From Yersinia pekkanenii (GTDB taxonomy: Bacteria; Pseudomonadota; Gammaproteobacteria; Enterobacterales; Enterobacteriaceae): a DNA stretch of 64,000 nucleotides. The position numbers and the translations under genes are program-made. The notes beneath the pieces are model-generated. The model was not told the origin of the DNA and ran no database searches. It worked only from the letters and a program-made list of their open reading frames with translations. Below are positions 26,025 to 35,588 of this stretch, piece after piece (positions within the stretch are counted from its first letter, which is position 1; each line of letters begins with the position of its first letter). The stretch spans positions 27,081-91,080 of the forward strand of contig NZ_CQAZ01000009.1 in assembly GCF_001152565.1 (NCBI RefSeq). The letters run 5' to 3'.

Positions 26025-26806
26025 TCTTAAACCGCCTGCAAGCTATAACACCCACCACCATAAGTCGTGGTCTGTTATTCAGTGGATTATTGTTCAGCGG
26101 ATTATTGTATTCCCCTCTTCTTCTGGCACAGGAGGGGGGCGTTACGCTATTCAGCACCACGCAAACGGCTGCCGGTCAGGATTATAACGTCAAGATTGAA
26201 ATCTTGATCCTGATGACGCTGCTCGGCCTGCTGCCCATCATGATGCTGATGATGACCTGCTTTACTCGCTTTATTATCGTGCTGGCAATATTGCGCCAGG
26301 CATTGGGATTACAGCAAAGCCCCCCCAATAAGGTGCTGACTGGCATTGCACTGGCGCTGACTTTATTGGTTATGCGCCCGGTATGGACCAAGGTCCATCA
26401 GGATGCGGTCATTCCTTTCCAGAATGATGAAATCACCTTGCCGCAGGCGCTGGCACGGGCAGAAGTTCCGCTAAAGAACTACATGCTGGCACAAACCAGC
26501 ACCAAATCACTGGAACAGATGATGAGCATTGCTCAGGTCAATGGTGAACCACAACAGCAAGATCTGACGGTGGTAACACCGGCCTATCTGCTCAGTGAGC
26601 TGAAAACCGCCTTCCAGATAGGTTTTATGATTTACATTCCGTTTCTGGTCATTGACCTGATTGTCGCCAGTATTCTGATGGCGATGGGCATGATGATGCT
26701 GTCACCGTTAATTGTCTCCTTGCCATTTAAATTAATGTTGTTTGTGTTATGCGATGGCTGGACATTGATAGTGGGTACGCTAACCGCCAGCGTGCAGGGT
26801 CTATAG
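26021..26806 (+). CDS. fliP: FliP, export-gate membrane protein
   Basis: The 261-residue protein has an N-terminal signal segment with a short tandem repeat (LLFSG twice, then LLYSP), followed by four membrane helices. The conserved FTRFIIVLAILRQALGLQQSPPNKVL lies near 86-111 and the end reads LVLCDGWTLIVGTL. Five FliP copies form the core of the export gate with FliQ and FliR. The length (family about 245) and order are normal. Confidence 0.95.
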   Translation: MILNRLQAITPTTISRGLLFSGLLFSGLLYSPLLLAQEGGVTLFSTTQTAAGQDYNVKIEILILMTLLGLLPIMMLMMTCFTRFIIVLAILRQALGLQQSPPNKVLTGIALALTLLVMRPVWTKVHQDAVIPFQNDEITLPQALARAEVPLKNYMLAQTSTKSLEQMMSIAQVNGEPQQQDLTVVTPAYLLSELKTAFQIGFMIYIPFLVIDLIVASILMAMGMMMLSPLIVSLPFKLMLFVLCDGWTLIVGTLTASVQGL

Positions 26807-26807
26807 C

Positions 26808-27080
26808 ATGATGACCACGGACATTGCCGGGGACATCATAGCCGCCGGGCTGCATCTGGTATTGATCATTTCTGTGGTTGCCATCATCCCCAGCTTGTTA
26901 ACCGGGCTACTGGTTAGCATCTTTCAGGCCACCACGCAGATCAATGAGCAAACACTCAGTTTCCTGCCACGTTTGGTGATGACCATGCTGGTATTGATCT
27001 TTGCTGGCAAATGGATGATGACCAAACTGAGTGACTTCACCATCGCTATTTTCCAGCAAGCTGCACAGTTGGTTGGGTAA
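26808..27080 (+). CDS. fliQ: FliQ, export-gate membrane protein
   Basis: The 90-residue product has two membrane helices and the FliQ motif FQATTQINEQTLSFLPRLV (about 44-62). It is a gate subunit that wraps FliP. It starts one base after the fliP stop and ends 6 bases before fliR. Confidence 0.95.
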   Translation: MMTTDIAGDIIAAGLHLVLIISVVAIIPSLLTGLLVSIFQATTQINEQTLSFLPRLVMTMLVLIFAGKWMMTKLSDFTIAIFQQAAQLVG

Positions 27081-27086
27081 ATACAA

Positions 27087-27860
27087 ATGGGAATCGATAT
27101 TCAAATGCTCACCACGCCCGTATTCGCACTCTGGCTACCCTTTGTCAGGATCCTGTCGTTTTTGCATTTTTGCCCGGTTATCCAACATCAGGCGTTTACC
27201 CGCAAAGCGAAAATTGGCAGCGCATTACTGCTGGCCGTGCTGATAACCCCAATGCTCAGTCAGCCTGTCATTCTCGGTGAGTTACTGTCGATAAACTCAC
27301 TCTTACTGACTGGTGAACAACTTCTGTGGGGCTGGTTATTTGGTTCAATGTTGCAATTGGTTTTTGCCGCATTGCAGGCCGCCGGTCAAATTTTATCGAT
27401 GAATATGGGCTTAGGTATGGCGGTGATGAACGATCCCACCAGTGGTGCCTCAACTACCGTGATTTCGCAGATCATTTTTGTCTTCAGCGCACTGCTCTTT
27501 TTTACGCTTGATGGGCATTTACTGTTTATCACCATCCTATACAAAAGCTTCAGTAGCTGGCCGATGGGGGAAGCTATCAATGAATTCTCACTGCGCTCAC
27601 TGGCGTTGAGCCTGGGCTGGATTATGTCATCCGCCACACTGCTGGCACTGCCGACCACCTTTATCATGCTGATCGTTCAAGGATCTTTTGGCTTGCTGAA
27701 CCGTATTTCCCCTACCTTGAACCTTTTCTCACTGGGCTTCCCGATAGGCATGCTGTTCGGCTTGCTGTGCCTATTGTTATTGGCAATCAATGTTCCCGAT
27801 CATTATCTCAATTTGACCAACGAGATCCTGAGCCAACTTGAACGGATGAAGGTGCACTGA
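27087..27860 (+). CDS. fliR: FliR, export-gate membrane protein
   Basis: The 257-residue protein has six hydrophobic segments and the FliR motifs GQILSMNMGLGMAVMNDP (about 96-113) and FGLLNRISPTLNLFSLGFPIGM near 200. It is the single-copy gate subunit next to FliP. Its stop overlaps the flhB start by one base (TGATG). Confidence 0.95.
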   Translation: MGIDIQMLTTPVFALWLPFVRILSFLHFCPVIQHQAFTRKAKIGSALLLAVLITPMLSQPVILGELLSINSLLLTGEQLLWGWLFGSMLQLVFAALQAAGQILSMNMGLGMAVMNDPTSGASTTVISQIIFVFSALLFFTLDGHLLFITILYKSFSSWPMGEAINEFSLRSLALSLGWIMSSATLLALPTTFIMLIVQGSFGLLNRISPTLNLFSLGFPIGMLFGLLCLLLLAINVPDHYLNLTNEILSQLERMKVH

Positions 27861-28993
27861 TGTCATCCAGCAGTGGAGAAAAAAGTGAACAGCCAACCAG
27901 CGGCAAGCTGACTAAAGCCAGAAAGAAAGGCGATATACCACGTTCGAAAGATGTCACTATGGCCGCAGGATTAGTGACCTCGTTAGTCACGCTGACACTG
28001 TTTCTTCCCTATTACAAGGAGTTGATTCGCGAGTCATTTTTAACGGTTGGCCGTATGGCGGGCAAGATAGATGACCCCGCCGCACTGGAACAGTTGCTGC
28101 TGACTAATCTGTTTATCTTTTTCAAATTTTTGCTCACTCTGGCCCCTATCCCGTTGGCCAGTATATTGGCAACGCTCATTCCCGGTGGCTGGAATTTCAC
28201 CCCGGTAAAACTGATACCTGACTTTAAAAAACTCAGTCCGTTGGCAGGTATCAAGAAAATATTCTCTGCCAGTAATGGCACAGAAGTACTGAAGATGCTG
28301 GCTAAATGCAGCATCGTGCTTTACACCCTATACCTGATGGTCAACAGCTCACTGGCAGATTTGTTGCGTTTGCAAGCATTGCCCTTACAGCAAGCCATTA
28401 CCGAAGGGTTCACCCTATATCACAGTATCTTGGTATATTTCATTACTATTATTGTCGTATTTGCCGCAATTGATATTCCACTGAGTCAATATCTCTTCAC
28501 CAAGAAAATGAAAATGACCAAACAGGAGGTCAAACAAGAACATAAAAGTAATGATGGTAATCCAGAAATTAAAGCCAGAGTTCGCCAGTTACAACGCCAG
28601 TTTGCCATGGGGCAAATTAATAAAACCGTACCTGATGCTGACGTTATTATTACTAACCCAACGCATTTTTCAGTGGCATTGAAATACGCCCCAGAGAAGG
28701 CCAGCGCACCTTATATTGTGGCAAAGGGGAAAGATGATATTGCCTTGTATATTCGGCATGTGGCTAAGAAACACAATATTGAAATTGTTGAGCTTCCTCC
28801 TTTAGCTCGTGCTATTTACCATACCACCAAGGTCAACCAACAAGTCCCAGCCCAGCTATATCGAGCCATCGCTCAGGTACTGACCTATGTCGGACAGGTC
28901 AAGTCCTGGCGCTCCGGGTTGGCAAATAAACCGGTATTAAATACCCACCTTGGTATTCCCAAAGAGATGCAGAAATTCCATGATGAAAAATAA
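27860..28993 (+). CDS. flhB: FlhB, export-gate substrate-specificity switch
   Basis: The 377-residue product starts with the hydrophilic SSSSGEKSEQPTSGKLTKARKKGDIPRS, has four membrane helices between about 35 and 205, and a cytoplasmic domain. The autocleavage motif NPTH is at residues 266-269, followed by FSVALKY. Cleavage at this site, guided by FliK, switches export from rod/hook to filament proteins. Length is normal. It overlaps flhA by 14 bp. Confidence 0.96.
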   Translation: MSSSSGEKSEQPTSGKLTKARKKGDIPRSKDVTMAAGLVTSLVTLTLFLPYYKELIRESFLTVGRMAGKIDDPAALEQLLLTNLFIFFKFLLTLAPIPLASILATLIPGGWNFTPVKLIPDFKKLSPLAGIKKIFSASNGTEVLKMLAKCSIVLYTLYLMVNSSLADLLRLQALPLQQAITEGFTLYHSILVYFITIIVVFAAIDIPLSQYLFTKKMKMTKQEVKQEHKSNDGNPEIKARVRQLQRQFAMGQINKTVPDADVIITNPTHFSVALKYAPEKASAPYIVAKGKDDIALYIRHVAKKHNIEIVELPPLARAIYHTTKVNQQVPAQLYRAIAQVLTYVGQVKSWRSGLANKPVLNTHLGIPKEMQKFHDEK

Positions 28994-31076
28994 ACTTAAT
29001 TATTTTGCCAATGTATTTAGAGAGACGCACGTCACTGTGCCAATATTAATTCTTTGCGTACTGGCAATGATTATATTACCGCTATCGCCTATCGTATTGG
29101 ATATTTTATTTACTTTTAATATTGTGCTGTCAGTGTTGGTGCTATTAGTCAGTGTAAACAGTAAACGCCCACTGGATTTTGCAATATTTCCCACCGTATT
29201 GCTGATTGCCACTTTAATGCGCTTAACCTTGAATGTGGCATCAACCCGAGTGGTGTTACTCAATGGACATGAGGGGGTCGGTGCAGCCGGTAAAGTCATT
29301 GAAGCTTTTGGTCAGGTGGTAATCGGCGGCAACTTTGTGGTTGGCTTTGTGGTGTTTATCATTCTGATGATCATTAACTTTGTCGTCGTAACCAAAGGCG
29401 CTGAACGAATTTCTGAAGTATCCGCACGCTTTACCTTAGATGCGCTGCCGGGTAAGCAAATGGCTATTGATGCTGACCTTAACGCCGGGCTAATCAATCA
29501 GGAACAGGCACGCCTACGCCGTAAAGAAGTCGCCAGCGAAGCTGATTTTTACGGCGCAATGGATGGTGCATCCAAATTTGTTCGTGGTGATGCTATCGCC
29601 GGTATTATGATTCTGGTGATCAATGTTATCGGTGGTATCTGTATCGGTATCTTTAAATACGATCTCAGTGCCAGCCAGTCGTTCCAACAATATGTTTTGC
29701 TGACCATCGGTGACGGCTTGGTGGCGCAAATTCCCTCATTGTTGTTGGCAACCGCGGCGGCGATTATTGTTACCCGAGTGAGCGATGGCGGAGACATGAC
29801 TGATGAAATCAAAGATCAGTTACTGGCAAAACCGACCATCTTATATGCCGCAGCATTCGTGATGTTCATACTCGCCATCGTGCCGGGGATGCCCCATCTT
29901 GCCTTTCTCAGCTTTACCGGATTACTCCTGTTCGCCGCTTGGCAGCAAAGTAAAAAAATTCAGCAAGCAGATGCTGAACCCGATCTTACGGCCCTCAACC
30001 TGAACCTCTCTGAAGATAATACGCTGAACCTCAATTGGGACAGCATTCCTGTAATAGAACCTATTGGCCTGAATCTGGGGTATAAACTGGTCACTCTGGT
30101 TGATGAAGCCAAAGGGCGGCCACTGATCCAACGCTTGCGTGGTGTGCGGCAGATCATCTCCGAAACCTGCGGAGTGCTGTTACCTGAAGTCAAAGTACGA
30201 GAAAACTTCCGCTTAAAGCCCTCTCAGTACACCATCAATGTTAATGGCGTCAAAGTGGCGGATGGCGAAGTCTATATTGATAAGCTGATGGCTATTCCCA
30301 CCGCAGAACAATACGGAGAAGTCGATGGCGTGTTGGCAATCGATCCGACTTATGGACTGGCCGTTGTGTGGGTAGAACCGCAGAATAAACCGATCGCATT
30401 AAACTTCGGCTATCAGCTGGTTGATTGTGCCAGTGTTGTGGCTACCCATGTGAATAAAGTGGTGCGGGACCATTTATCCGAGTTATTTAATTATGATGAT
30501 ATTACTCAATTACACCAGCGACTTGAATCACTGTCACCACGTCTGGCAGAAGATCTGGCTGCCACATTGAATTTTAGCCAATTGTTGAAAGTGTATCGTC
30601 AGTTATTAACCGAAAATGTCTCGTTGAAAGATATTGTCACCATTGCCACCACCTTGGTAGAAAGTGCTAATGTGACCAAAGACTCACTGTTATTAACCTC
30701 AGATGTGCGCTACGCATTAAGGGCGGGGATCGTCAATGGCATCAATGGTGACGATAAGAATTTGGCGGTTTATACCATTAATAATAAATTAGAGAATATA
30801 TTACTGAGCTCACTAAATCAGGCGCAGCAAGCAGGGAAAGTCATATTGGATAATTTCCCAGTCGATCCAAATATTCTAAGTCAGTTACAACAAAATATGC
30901 CGATCATTAAAGAACAGATGAAAGCAGAAAATCATCAACCTATCCTATTGGTGACACCACAGTTACGGCCATTGGTGGCCCGTTATGCACGCTTATTCTG
31001 TAATGGATTAAATGTGTTGTCTTATAATGAAGTACCCGATGATATGGCATTGAATGTGATAGGCACCTTAGAGTAA
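28980..31076 (+). CDS. flhA: FlhA, main export-gate protein
   Basis: The product is 698 residues from ATG 28980 (a second ATG follows directly at 28983). The N-terminal half has about eight membrane helices with the FHIPEP-family signatures PLDFAIFPTVLLIATLMRLTLNVASTR and LDALPGKQMAIDADLNAGLI. The C-terminal half forms the cytoplasmic nonamer ring that receives chaperone-substrate complexes. It is the last gene of the fliM operon and of Flag-2. An in-frame start 10 codons earlier is less likely. Confidence 0.96.
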   Translation: MMKNKLNYFANVFRETHVTVPILILCVLAMIILPLSPIVLDILFTFNIVLSVLVLLVSVNSKRPLDFAIFPTVLLIATLMRLTLNVASTRVVLLNGHEGVGAAGKVIEAFGQVVIGGNFVVGFVVFIILMIINFVVVTKGAERISEVSARFTLDALPGKQMAIDADLNAGLINQEQARLRRKEVASEADFYGAMDGASKFVRGDAIAGIMILVINVIGGICIGIFKYDLSASQSFQQYVLLTIGDGLVAQIPSLLLATAAAIIVTRVSDGGDMTDEIKDQLLAKPTILYAAAFVMFILAIVPGMPHLAFLSFTGLLLFAAWQQSKKIQQADAEPDLTALNLNLSEDNTLNLNWDSIPVIEPIGLNLGYKLVTLVDEAKGRPLIQRLRGVRQIISETCGVLLPEVKVRENFRLKPSQYTINVNGVKVADGEVYIDKLMAIPTAEQYGEVDGVLAIDPTYGLAVVWVEPQNKPIALNFGYQLVDCASVVATHVNKVVRDHLSELFNYDDITQLHQRLESLSPRLAEDLAATLNFSQLLKVYRQLLTENVSLKDIVTIATTLVESANVTKDSLLLTSDVRYALRAGIVNGINGDDKNLAVYTINNKLENILLSSLNQAQQAGKVILDNFPVDPNILSQLQQNMPIIKEQMKAENHQPILLVTPQLRPLVARYARLFCNGLNVLSYNEVPDDMALNVIGTLE

Positions 31077-31095
31077 AAGATTATTAAACTTTTTC

Positions 31096-31153
31096 ATATA
31101 ACCAAAGTAATTGGCGCTATAGCCAGGCAGTAAGCCCCTACTGCGCCAATTAC
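31096..31153. repeat. Inverted repeat with a dispersed-repeat end, between flhA and a convergent gene
   Basis: GTAATTGGCGC (31107-31117) and GCGCCAATTAC (31143-31153) form a perfect 11-bp stem. The left arm sits in ATATAACCAAAGTAATTGGCGCT, which recurs with one mismatch at 35434-35456. It lies 3' of flhA and 3' of the opposing gene, where a two-way terminator would be expected. It resembles a short enterobacterial intergenic repeat I recall from Yersinia genomes (from memory, not searched). Confidence 0.6.
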
Positions 31154-31164
31154 GCAGGATATAA

Positions 31165-32160
31165 TTAGTTATCCATAAAAGTTTGTTGCCACTCGATAAT
31201 GGTTTTTGGTCTTTTATCTTTATCTTCAGGCACATTAGTAAAATAGTGAACCCGCAGAGTACCGTTCTTCTCTGGCGCGACATAGGCAGCCCATATCAGG
31301 CCGGTACGGCTATACATAATTATTGACGCCCGTTTATTTGCGGCACCTCGTACCCAAGTAGATAATACTTTTGCCCCTCGGGTATCGAGATCATGGCTAT
31401 AAATATAGACATTGGCTGAAGCAACAAATTGAGCATAGTGATCACCGACTAGCCCACGGAAAGATTGATCAACAGCAGCATCACTAAAGATACCGATCGA
31501 GAGTAAAGTGGGGGCTTCGCGCGGATCCTTTTCTGCCCGAACGTACTGCCCGTCAATAAAGACATCTTTTGGCATCGAAATACGACAACCCCAACTGCCA
31601 TTACTGTGCACCTGAAAAGAGCCATCTTTTATCGGGATCAACAGTAATCGGCAACTCGCTGTATTTTCAATGAGATCGACGACAGCCAACCCTTCAACTT
31701 TACGCGCCTCTGCCCTGAACTTACCGGTATTCTCACCCGACCAGGCGCGGCTATCAATACTGAACCCCCACTCGGCAACCTGGTTGATTTTAATAATCCC
31801 CCCGCGATCATTGCCTTTGGTGATATTCCACCATTGCCCATTCCAATCAAAATTTTTATCAATATCAGACATAGAAGCGATGCCCTGAAAATAAGCACGC
31901 TGGATACAGCTATCACTGGTACAACTGTTGAGGGCTTTCTCCCATGTTTGTCGCTGCTGATACACTGTTTCTGTATCATATTTAACCAACATGTCTTGGT
32001 AAATATCACTAAATGTCTGATCCAGCCAGTGTAAATCCTCATTACTGCATACTGTGTATTCAACCGGTGTTGCTGCCCGTTGGCAGTTAATGGCAAAAGA
32101 TGACGATGAAATAATCATCGCCAATAAAAATAAAAAGCCACGAAAATGAGCAATTTTCAT
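31165..32160 (-). CDS. Exported protein with an N-terminal LprI-like (DUF1311) domain
   Basis: The 331-residue protein has a signal peptide (residues 1-23, ending SSSFA). Residues about 24-92 have the cysteine pattern of LprI/DUF1311 proteins (CQRAATPVEYTVCSNEDLHWLDQ ... QRQTWEKALNSC...C). LprI of mycobacteria is a lysozyme inhibitor, but most homologues are uncharacterised. The remaining 240 residues are beta-rich, with many Trp and Gly, and I do not recognise them. CAGG precedes the ATG. It is convergent with flhA and probably monocistronic; a link to flagella is not shown. Confidence 0.7.
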   Translation of the reverse strand: MKIAHFRGFLFLLAMIISSSSFAINCQRAATPVEYTVCSNEDLHWLDQTFSDIYQDMLVKYDTETVYQQRQTWEKALNSCTSDSCIQRAYFQGIASMSDIDKNFDWNGQWWNITKGNDRGGIIKINQVAEWGFSIDSRAWSGENTGKFRAEARKVEGLAVVDLIENTASCRLLLIPIKDGSFQVHSNGSWGCRISMPKDVFIDGQYVRAEKDPREAPTLLSIGIFSDAAVDQSFRGLVGDHYAQFVASANVYIYSHDLDTRGAKVLSTWVRGAANKRASIIMYSRTGLIWAAYVAPEKNGTLRVHYFTNVPEDKDKRPKTIIEWQQTFMDN

Positions 32161-32351
32161 TATTTAACCTGATAAAAGCATGGATTTTTTATTATTGCAA
32201 ACTAATAATAAGGTAGATTACTATATCGTTTCATCACTAAATCGGTAATAGAAAACCACCAGATATCGCTGATTATCAATGATATCCGATGGTTGTTCTC
32301 TACTATTATTACGACAATAGTTCTTATTTCTTAAATTAAATCAAATTTTAA

Positions 32352-33932
32352 CTAATAATTAACAGTTTGCATATTATCCGATAAATTAAAAACAGAGACG
32401 GCTTTAGCCAGTTGACGAGCCTGTTCTTCTAACGAGGCGGCAGCGGCGGCGGCCTCTTGTACCAAGGATGCATTTTGCTGCGTGACACCATCCATCTCTG
32501 CTACAGCCTGACCAATTTGGCTTATCCCACGACTTTGTTCATCCGAAGCGGCAGCGATCTCTCCCATAATATCAGTCACATTAGTCACTGCCTGAACGAT
32601 ACTGTTCATTGTTTCCCCTGCTTCTGAGACTTGCCGTGAACCGATATTAACGCGGGATACTGATTCACTGATCAGCCCTTCGATTTCTTTAGCTGCTTGC
32701 GCACTACGTGCCGCCAAATTACGCACTTCGCTGGCCACTACGGCAAAACCACGCCCTTGTTCACCGGCACGCGCCGCTTCAACCGCCGCATTCAGCGCCA
32801 AAATATTCGTCTGGAAAGCGATACTGTTTATCACACCGATAATATCCGCAATACGGCGTGAACTTTCCGTAATATTGCTCATAGTAGCTACTACATCATT
32901 AATAATACGCCCACCATTTTGTGCGATTTCCGATGCATTTTCAGCCAATTTGCTGGCCTGATGAGCATTTTCAGCATTTTGTTTCACCGTTGCATTTAGC
33001 TGCTCCATACTGGCTGCCGTTTCTTCCAGTGCCGCTGCTTGCTGTTCGGTACGTGAAGAAAGATCGGCATTTCCTGCTGCAATTTCACCTGCTCCGGTAT
33101 AAATCGCATCAGTACTATTGCGAATAGTTGATACTGTATTCACCAGACTATTTTGCATTTCACGTAAATAAGGAATCAACTGCCCAATACAGTTACGGCT
33201 AAATTCGGCCATTGGCTGGCCCAATTGCCCTTCAGCTAAACGTTTAAAATGCGCTTTAATTAAATTCAGTGGACGCACCAGGAAGTTAACCAGATAACAG
33301 TCAGTCAGGAACAGAATAATAATGCCCGCAATTAATGCCGCCAGTAGCGCCCGCTGACACCATGTGACTAATGATGTAACTCGCAAACTGGCAGCCTCGG
33401 TTACTTTATCTACAGCCGAATTATACTTCTCTACTGCGGCACCAAACTCGCGGCTGAGTGGTGGATAGTCGTTATTAAACGAACGTTGGAAATCTTCATA
33501 GCGGTTTTCGCTGACCGCCTTAAACATCGGATCGATCCCTTTACTTAATAATATCGACCAACTTTGAATAGTTTTATCTGTCAGTGACGGCTCTACGGCT
33601 TCATGGGTTTGTAGCTTAAATTTAGCCAAAGCCTCTTGGGTATTTTTAAGCGCTACACCTGCAGAGGCCAATTCACGATCGGCCTCTGCCGTTACGCCAT
33701 TTTGCCGATAAGCCGCCGCACGGATTAAACGAGTAACCACGCGAAAATACTGGTCATTACCTTGGTTAACGATATTAACGCTTTTCTGTTGGTTAGAACT
33801 TACCTGTAAAGAATATGTTAATTGGTTAAGTGAAAATAATGTAAAAGCCGAAACCCCACCCCAGAGTAACAAAAATACAACAAGAATAGATAATAACGCC
33901 ATCCTGATGGTGATATGTTTTAAAAAATTCAC
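32352..33932 (-). CDS. Methyl-accepting chemotaxis protein (transmembrane chemoreceptor)
   Basis: The 526-residue product has a membrane helix at about 11-33, a periplasmic four-helix domain (about 34-190), a second membrane helix near 192-212, a HAMP domain ([21 protein letters not shown]), and a long signalling coiled coil. The hairpin tip carries the conserved [43 protein letters not shown]. It passes ligand signals to CheA. The C-terminal CheR-docking pentapeptide (NWETF type) is absent. No che genes are nearby. An AGCGATAA element upstream (near 33,990) resembles half of a flagellar sigma-28 promoter, but no -35 fits. Confidence 0.94.
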   Translation of the reverse strand: MNFLKHITIRMALLSILVVFLLLWGGVSAFTLFSLNQLTYSLQVSSNQQKSVNIVNQGNDQYFRVVTRLIRAAAYRQNGVTAEADRELASAGVALKNTQEALAKFKLQTHEAVEPSLTDKTIQSWSILLSKGIDPMFKAVSENRYEDFQRSFNNDYPPLSREFGAAVEKYNSAVDKVTEAASLRVTSLVTWCQRALLAALIAGIIILFLTDCYLVNFLVRPLNLIKAHFKRLAEGQLGQPMAEFSRNCIGQLIPYLREMQNSLVNTVSTIRNSTDAIYTGAGEIAAGNADLSSRTEQQAAALEETAASMEQLNATVKQNAENAHQASKLAENASEIAQNGGRIINDVVATMSNITESSRRIADIIGVINSIAFQTNILALNAAVEAARAGEQGRGFAVVASEVRNLAARSAQAAKEIEGLISESVSRVNIGSRQVSEAGETMNSIVQAVTNVTDIMGEIAAASDEQSRGISQIGQAVAEMDGVTQQNASLVQEAAAAAASLEEQARQLAKAVSVFNLSDNMQTVNY

Positions 33933-34497
33933 GGGAATACCCTTTTATTTTATTTTTTAGTTTATTTCCTTGATATTTCAAGGTGTTTATCGCTGATAAC
34001 CCCGTAGGTAAAAAGGTTAATTACCAGAATTAATCACTAAAGTAACATAAAATCAATACAAAAGATCAAGGCAACCGATCAACATTAAATAGCCTATTGA
34101 TTTAATCTATTAAAATGTAAATAACATTCGCTTATTTTAATCATGGAATGATTAAAAACTCTCAACTATCGCCCTTAGTAAGGTATTTGTTTTGAATATA
34201 AATACAGCACTATTTTACCTATTAACTATTGGGACTATAAGTCAATCAATTAATATACTTACAGAGAGACCATTACCTTACCCTGCCATAACAGAATTAA
34301 ATACCTTATTAAAGAAGATTAGTCGCAATAAATATAATAATAACAAAAATTCAGTTATAACCATCAGGTGTGATATGTAGTGGAATTTAACTATTTATAT
34401 ACTCTGATTATTTTTCCGTATTTTAAACAAGGGAATAGGGTGGGGGAATAACCATTTTATTCATTGAACTATTGCCAAATATTTATCACCACACCCG
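33933..34497. other. AT-rich intergenic region upstream of the chemoreceptor gene
   Basis: About 565 bases with no supported gene. A 62-codon plus-strand frame at 34192-34380, starting with TTG, has a weak AAGG upstream but no recognisable features. The chemoreceptor promoter must lie in the first 200 bases. Confidence 0.4.
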
Positions 34498-34975
34498 CTA
34501 GCCCCATACCGTGATACTTTCTCTCGCAGGATAAAAATCGTACACCAACGATGCGTCACAAAATGAGGATATTGCGGTTAGATTATTACCATGCGGGTAA
34601 CTTGTAAGCACTCCTGGTTTCTTCGGCTCATCATTACGCTGATGGGGCCGCGTGAGTATGGCCTCTTCAATACGATCCTTAGAGCCAACTCAAGTGTTAT
34701 TCAACGCAGCGCCTCAAGATTGTCGCACAAGGATTGAGGGGTTGCTTTTGGTAACCTCAGAACACCTCAGTTCTTCCGGTGCAACGGAAGGTTAAGTTAA
34801 CCTGATATGCATCAGCACCCGTTTCCCCATCCTCACAGACAACACGTTGTAGCCATTAAAACCAACGGCCTGCCCCAGCCAAAATTATTTATTGCGACCG
34901 ATATTCGATATTTTCCGAGGCTAATACTTCAGTCCAGGGAACATCAGACAATTGAGACAATAGGCCCATGACCAT
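34498..34975 (-). pseudogene. Decayed gene remnant of unknown identity
   Basis: On the minus strand three coding-like pieces follow one another in different frames. The first is 34975-34889, 28 residues beginning MVMGLLSQLSDVPWTEVLAS. The second is 34831-34757, 24 residues beginning DGETGADAYQVNLTF. The third is about 34689-34498, about 63 residues, containing PHGNNLTAISSFCDASLVYD and ending ITVWG. Their composition is protein-like and GC is higher than the flanks, but stops and shifts break them. I do not recognise the parent gene. They look like the relic of one minus-strand gene. Confidence 0.4.
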
Positions 34976-35430
34976 CACGGCCTATCATCGATTAAAGATA
35001 TTATATGGCTAAAACCTTTACAGTTTTTTCACTATTCTTCTATATTTACGACTTTACTTACCACAACAAATATTATATTTAATAAATTAAGATAAAAAAA
35101 TATTAAAAATCACTAAAAACACAGAAGAACATTAATAAAATCATGGTTTTTCCATGCAATGCAAATAAAATAAAAATAAGAATGGATAATGAAAAATAAT
35201 AAATAATAGTATAATCAAACTAAATACCTACTTGTTAAACACAATTACATCATGCAAGAATACGCCGGAAAGTTATTAAAAAGGTTGGAATGAAAAGATC
35301 TTAATAGTCTTGTCACTATTATTCATGACAGGTAACTTTCTTATAATACAGACGATATCAAAGAGAAATACTTCCTCAGTTTAAATAGAAGTGACTAAGA
35401 GCAAGACAAGCCCTTAAATGCTCAAAGAAG
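34976..35430. other. AT-rich non-coding stretch
   Basis: About 450 bases of very AT-rich sequence with stops in all frames. I see no RNA gene, repeat or strong promoter here. It leads into the degenerate dispersed repeat at 35431. Confidence 0.4.
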
Positions 35431-35560
35431 AAATATAACCAAAGTTATTGGCGCTGCAGGTAGATAACAAGCAGCAGCCTCGCAGGAACGAGCCCCACGA
35501 ATGGGCCGAATCACGAGCGCAGCTAACACCTCTGCAATTTCAAAAACAAAGGGTATATAC
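35431..35560 (+). repeat. Degenerate copy of a dispersed intergenic repeat
   Basis: The segment begins AAATATAACCAAAGTTATTG, continues GCGCTGCAGGTAG and ends near ACAAAGGGTATATA. The start matches the element after flhA (31096-31118) with one change. From memory, Yersinia chromosomes carry many copies of an intergenic element starting this way and ending in GGGTATA; this copy has lost much of its internal symmetry. It lies 30 bases before the tad regulator gene. Confidence 0.5.
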
Positions 35561-35588
35561 ACCTTATATAGGATAGGTAGCCGTCAAG

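Noticed and set aside
34192..34380. 62-codon plus-strand frame starting with TTG upstream of the chemoreceptor
   Set aside because: Only a weak AAGG upstream and no recognisable signal, domain or neighbour; not strong enough to list as a gene.
34760..34800. Small RNA at the CTTCCG-GTGCAA-CGGAAG hairpin
   Set aside because: The 6-bp stem lies within the decayed reading frame and has no promoter or T tract beside it.
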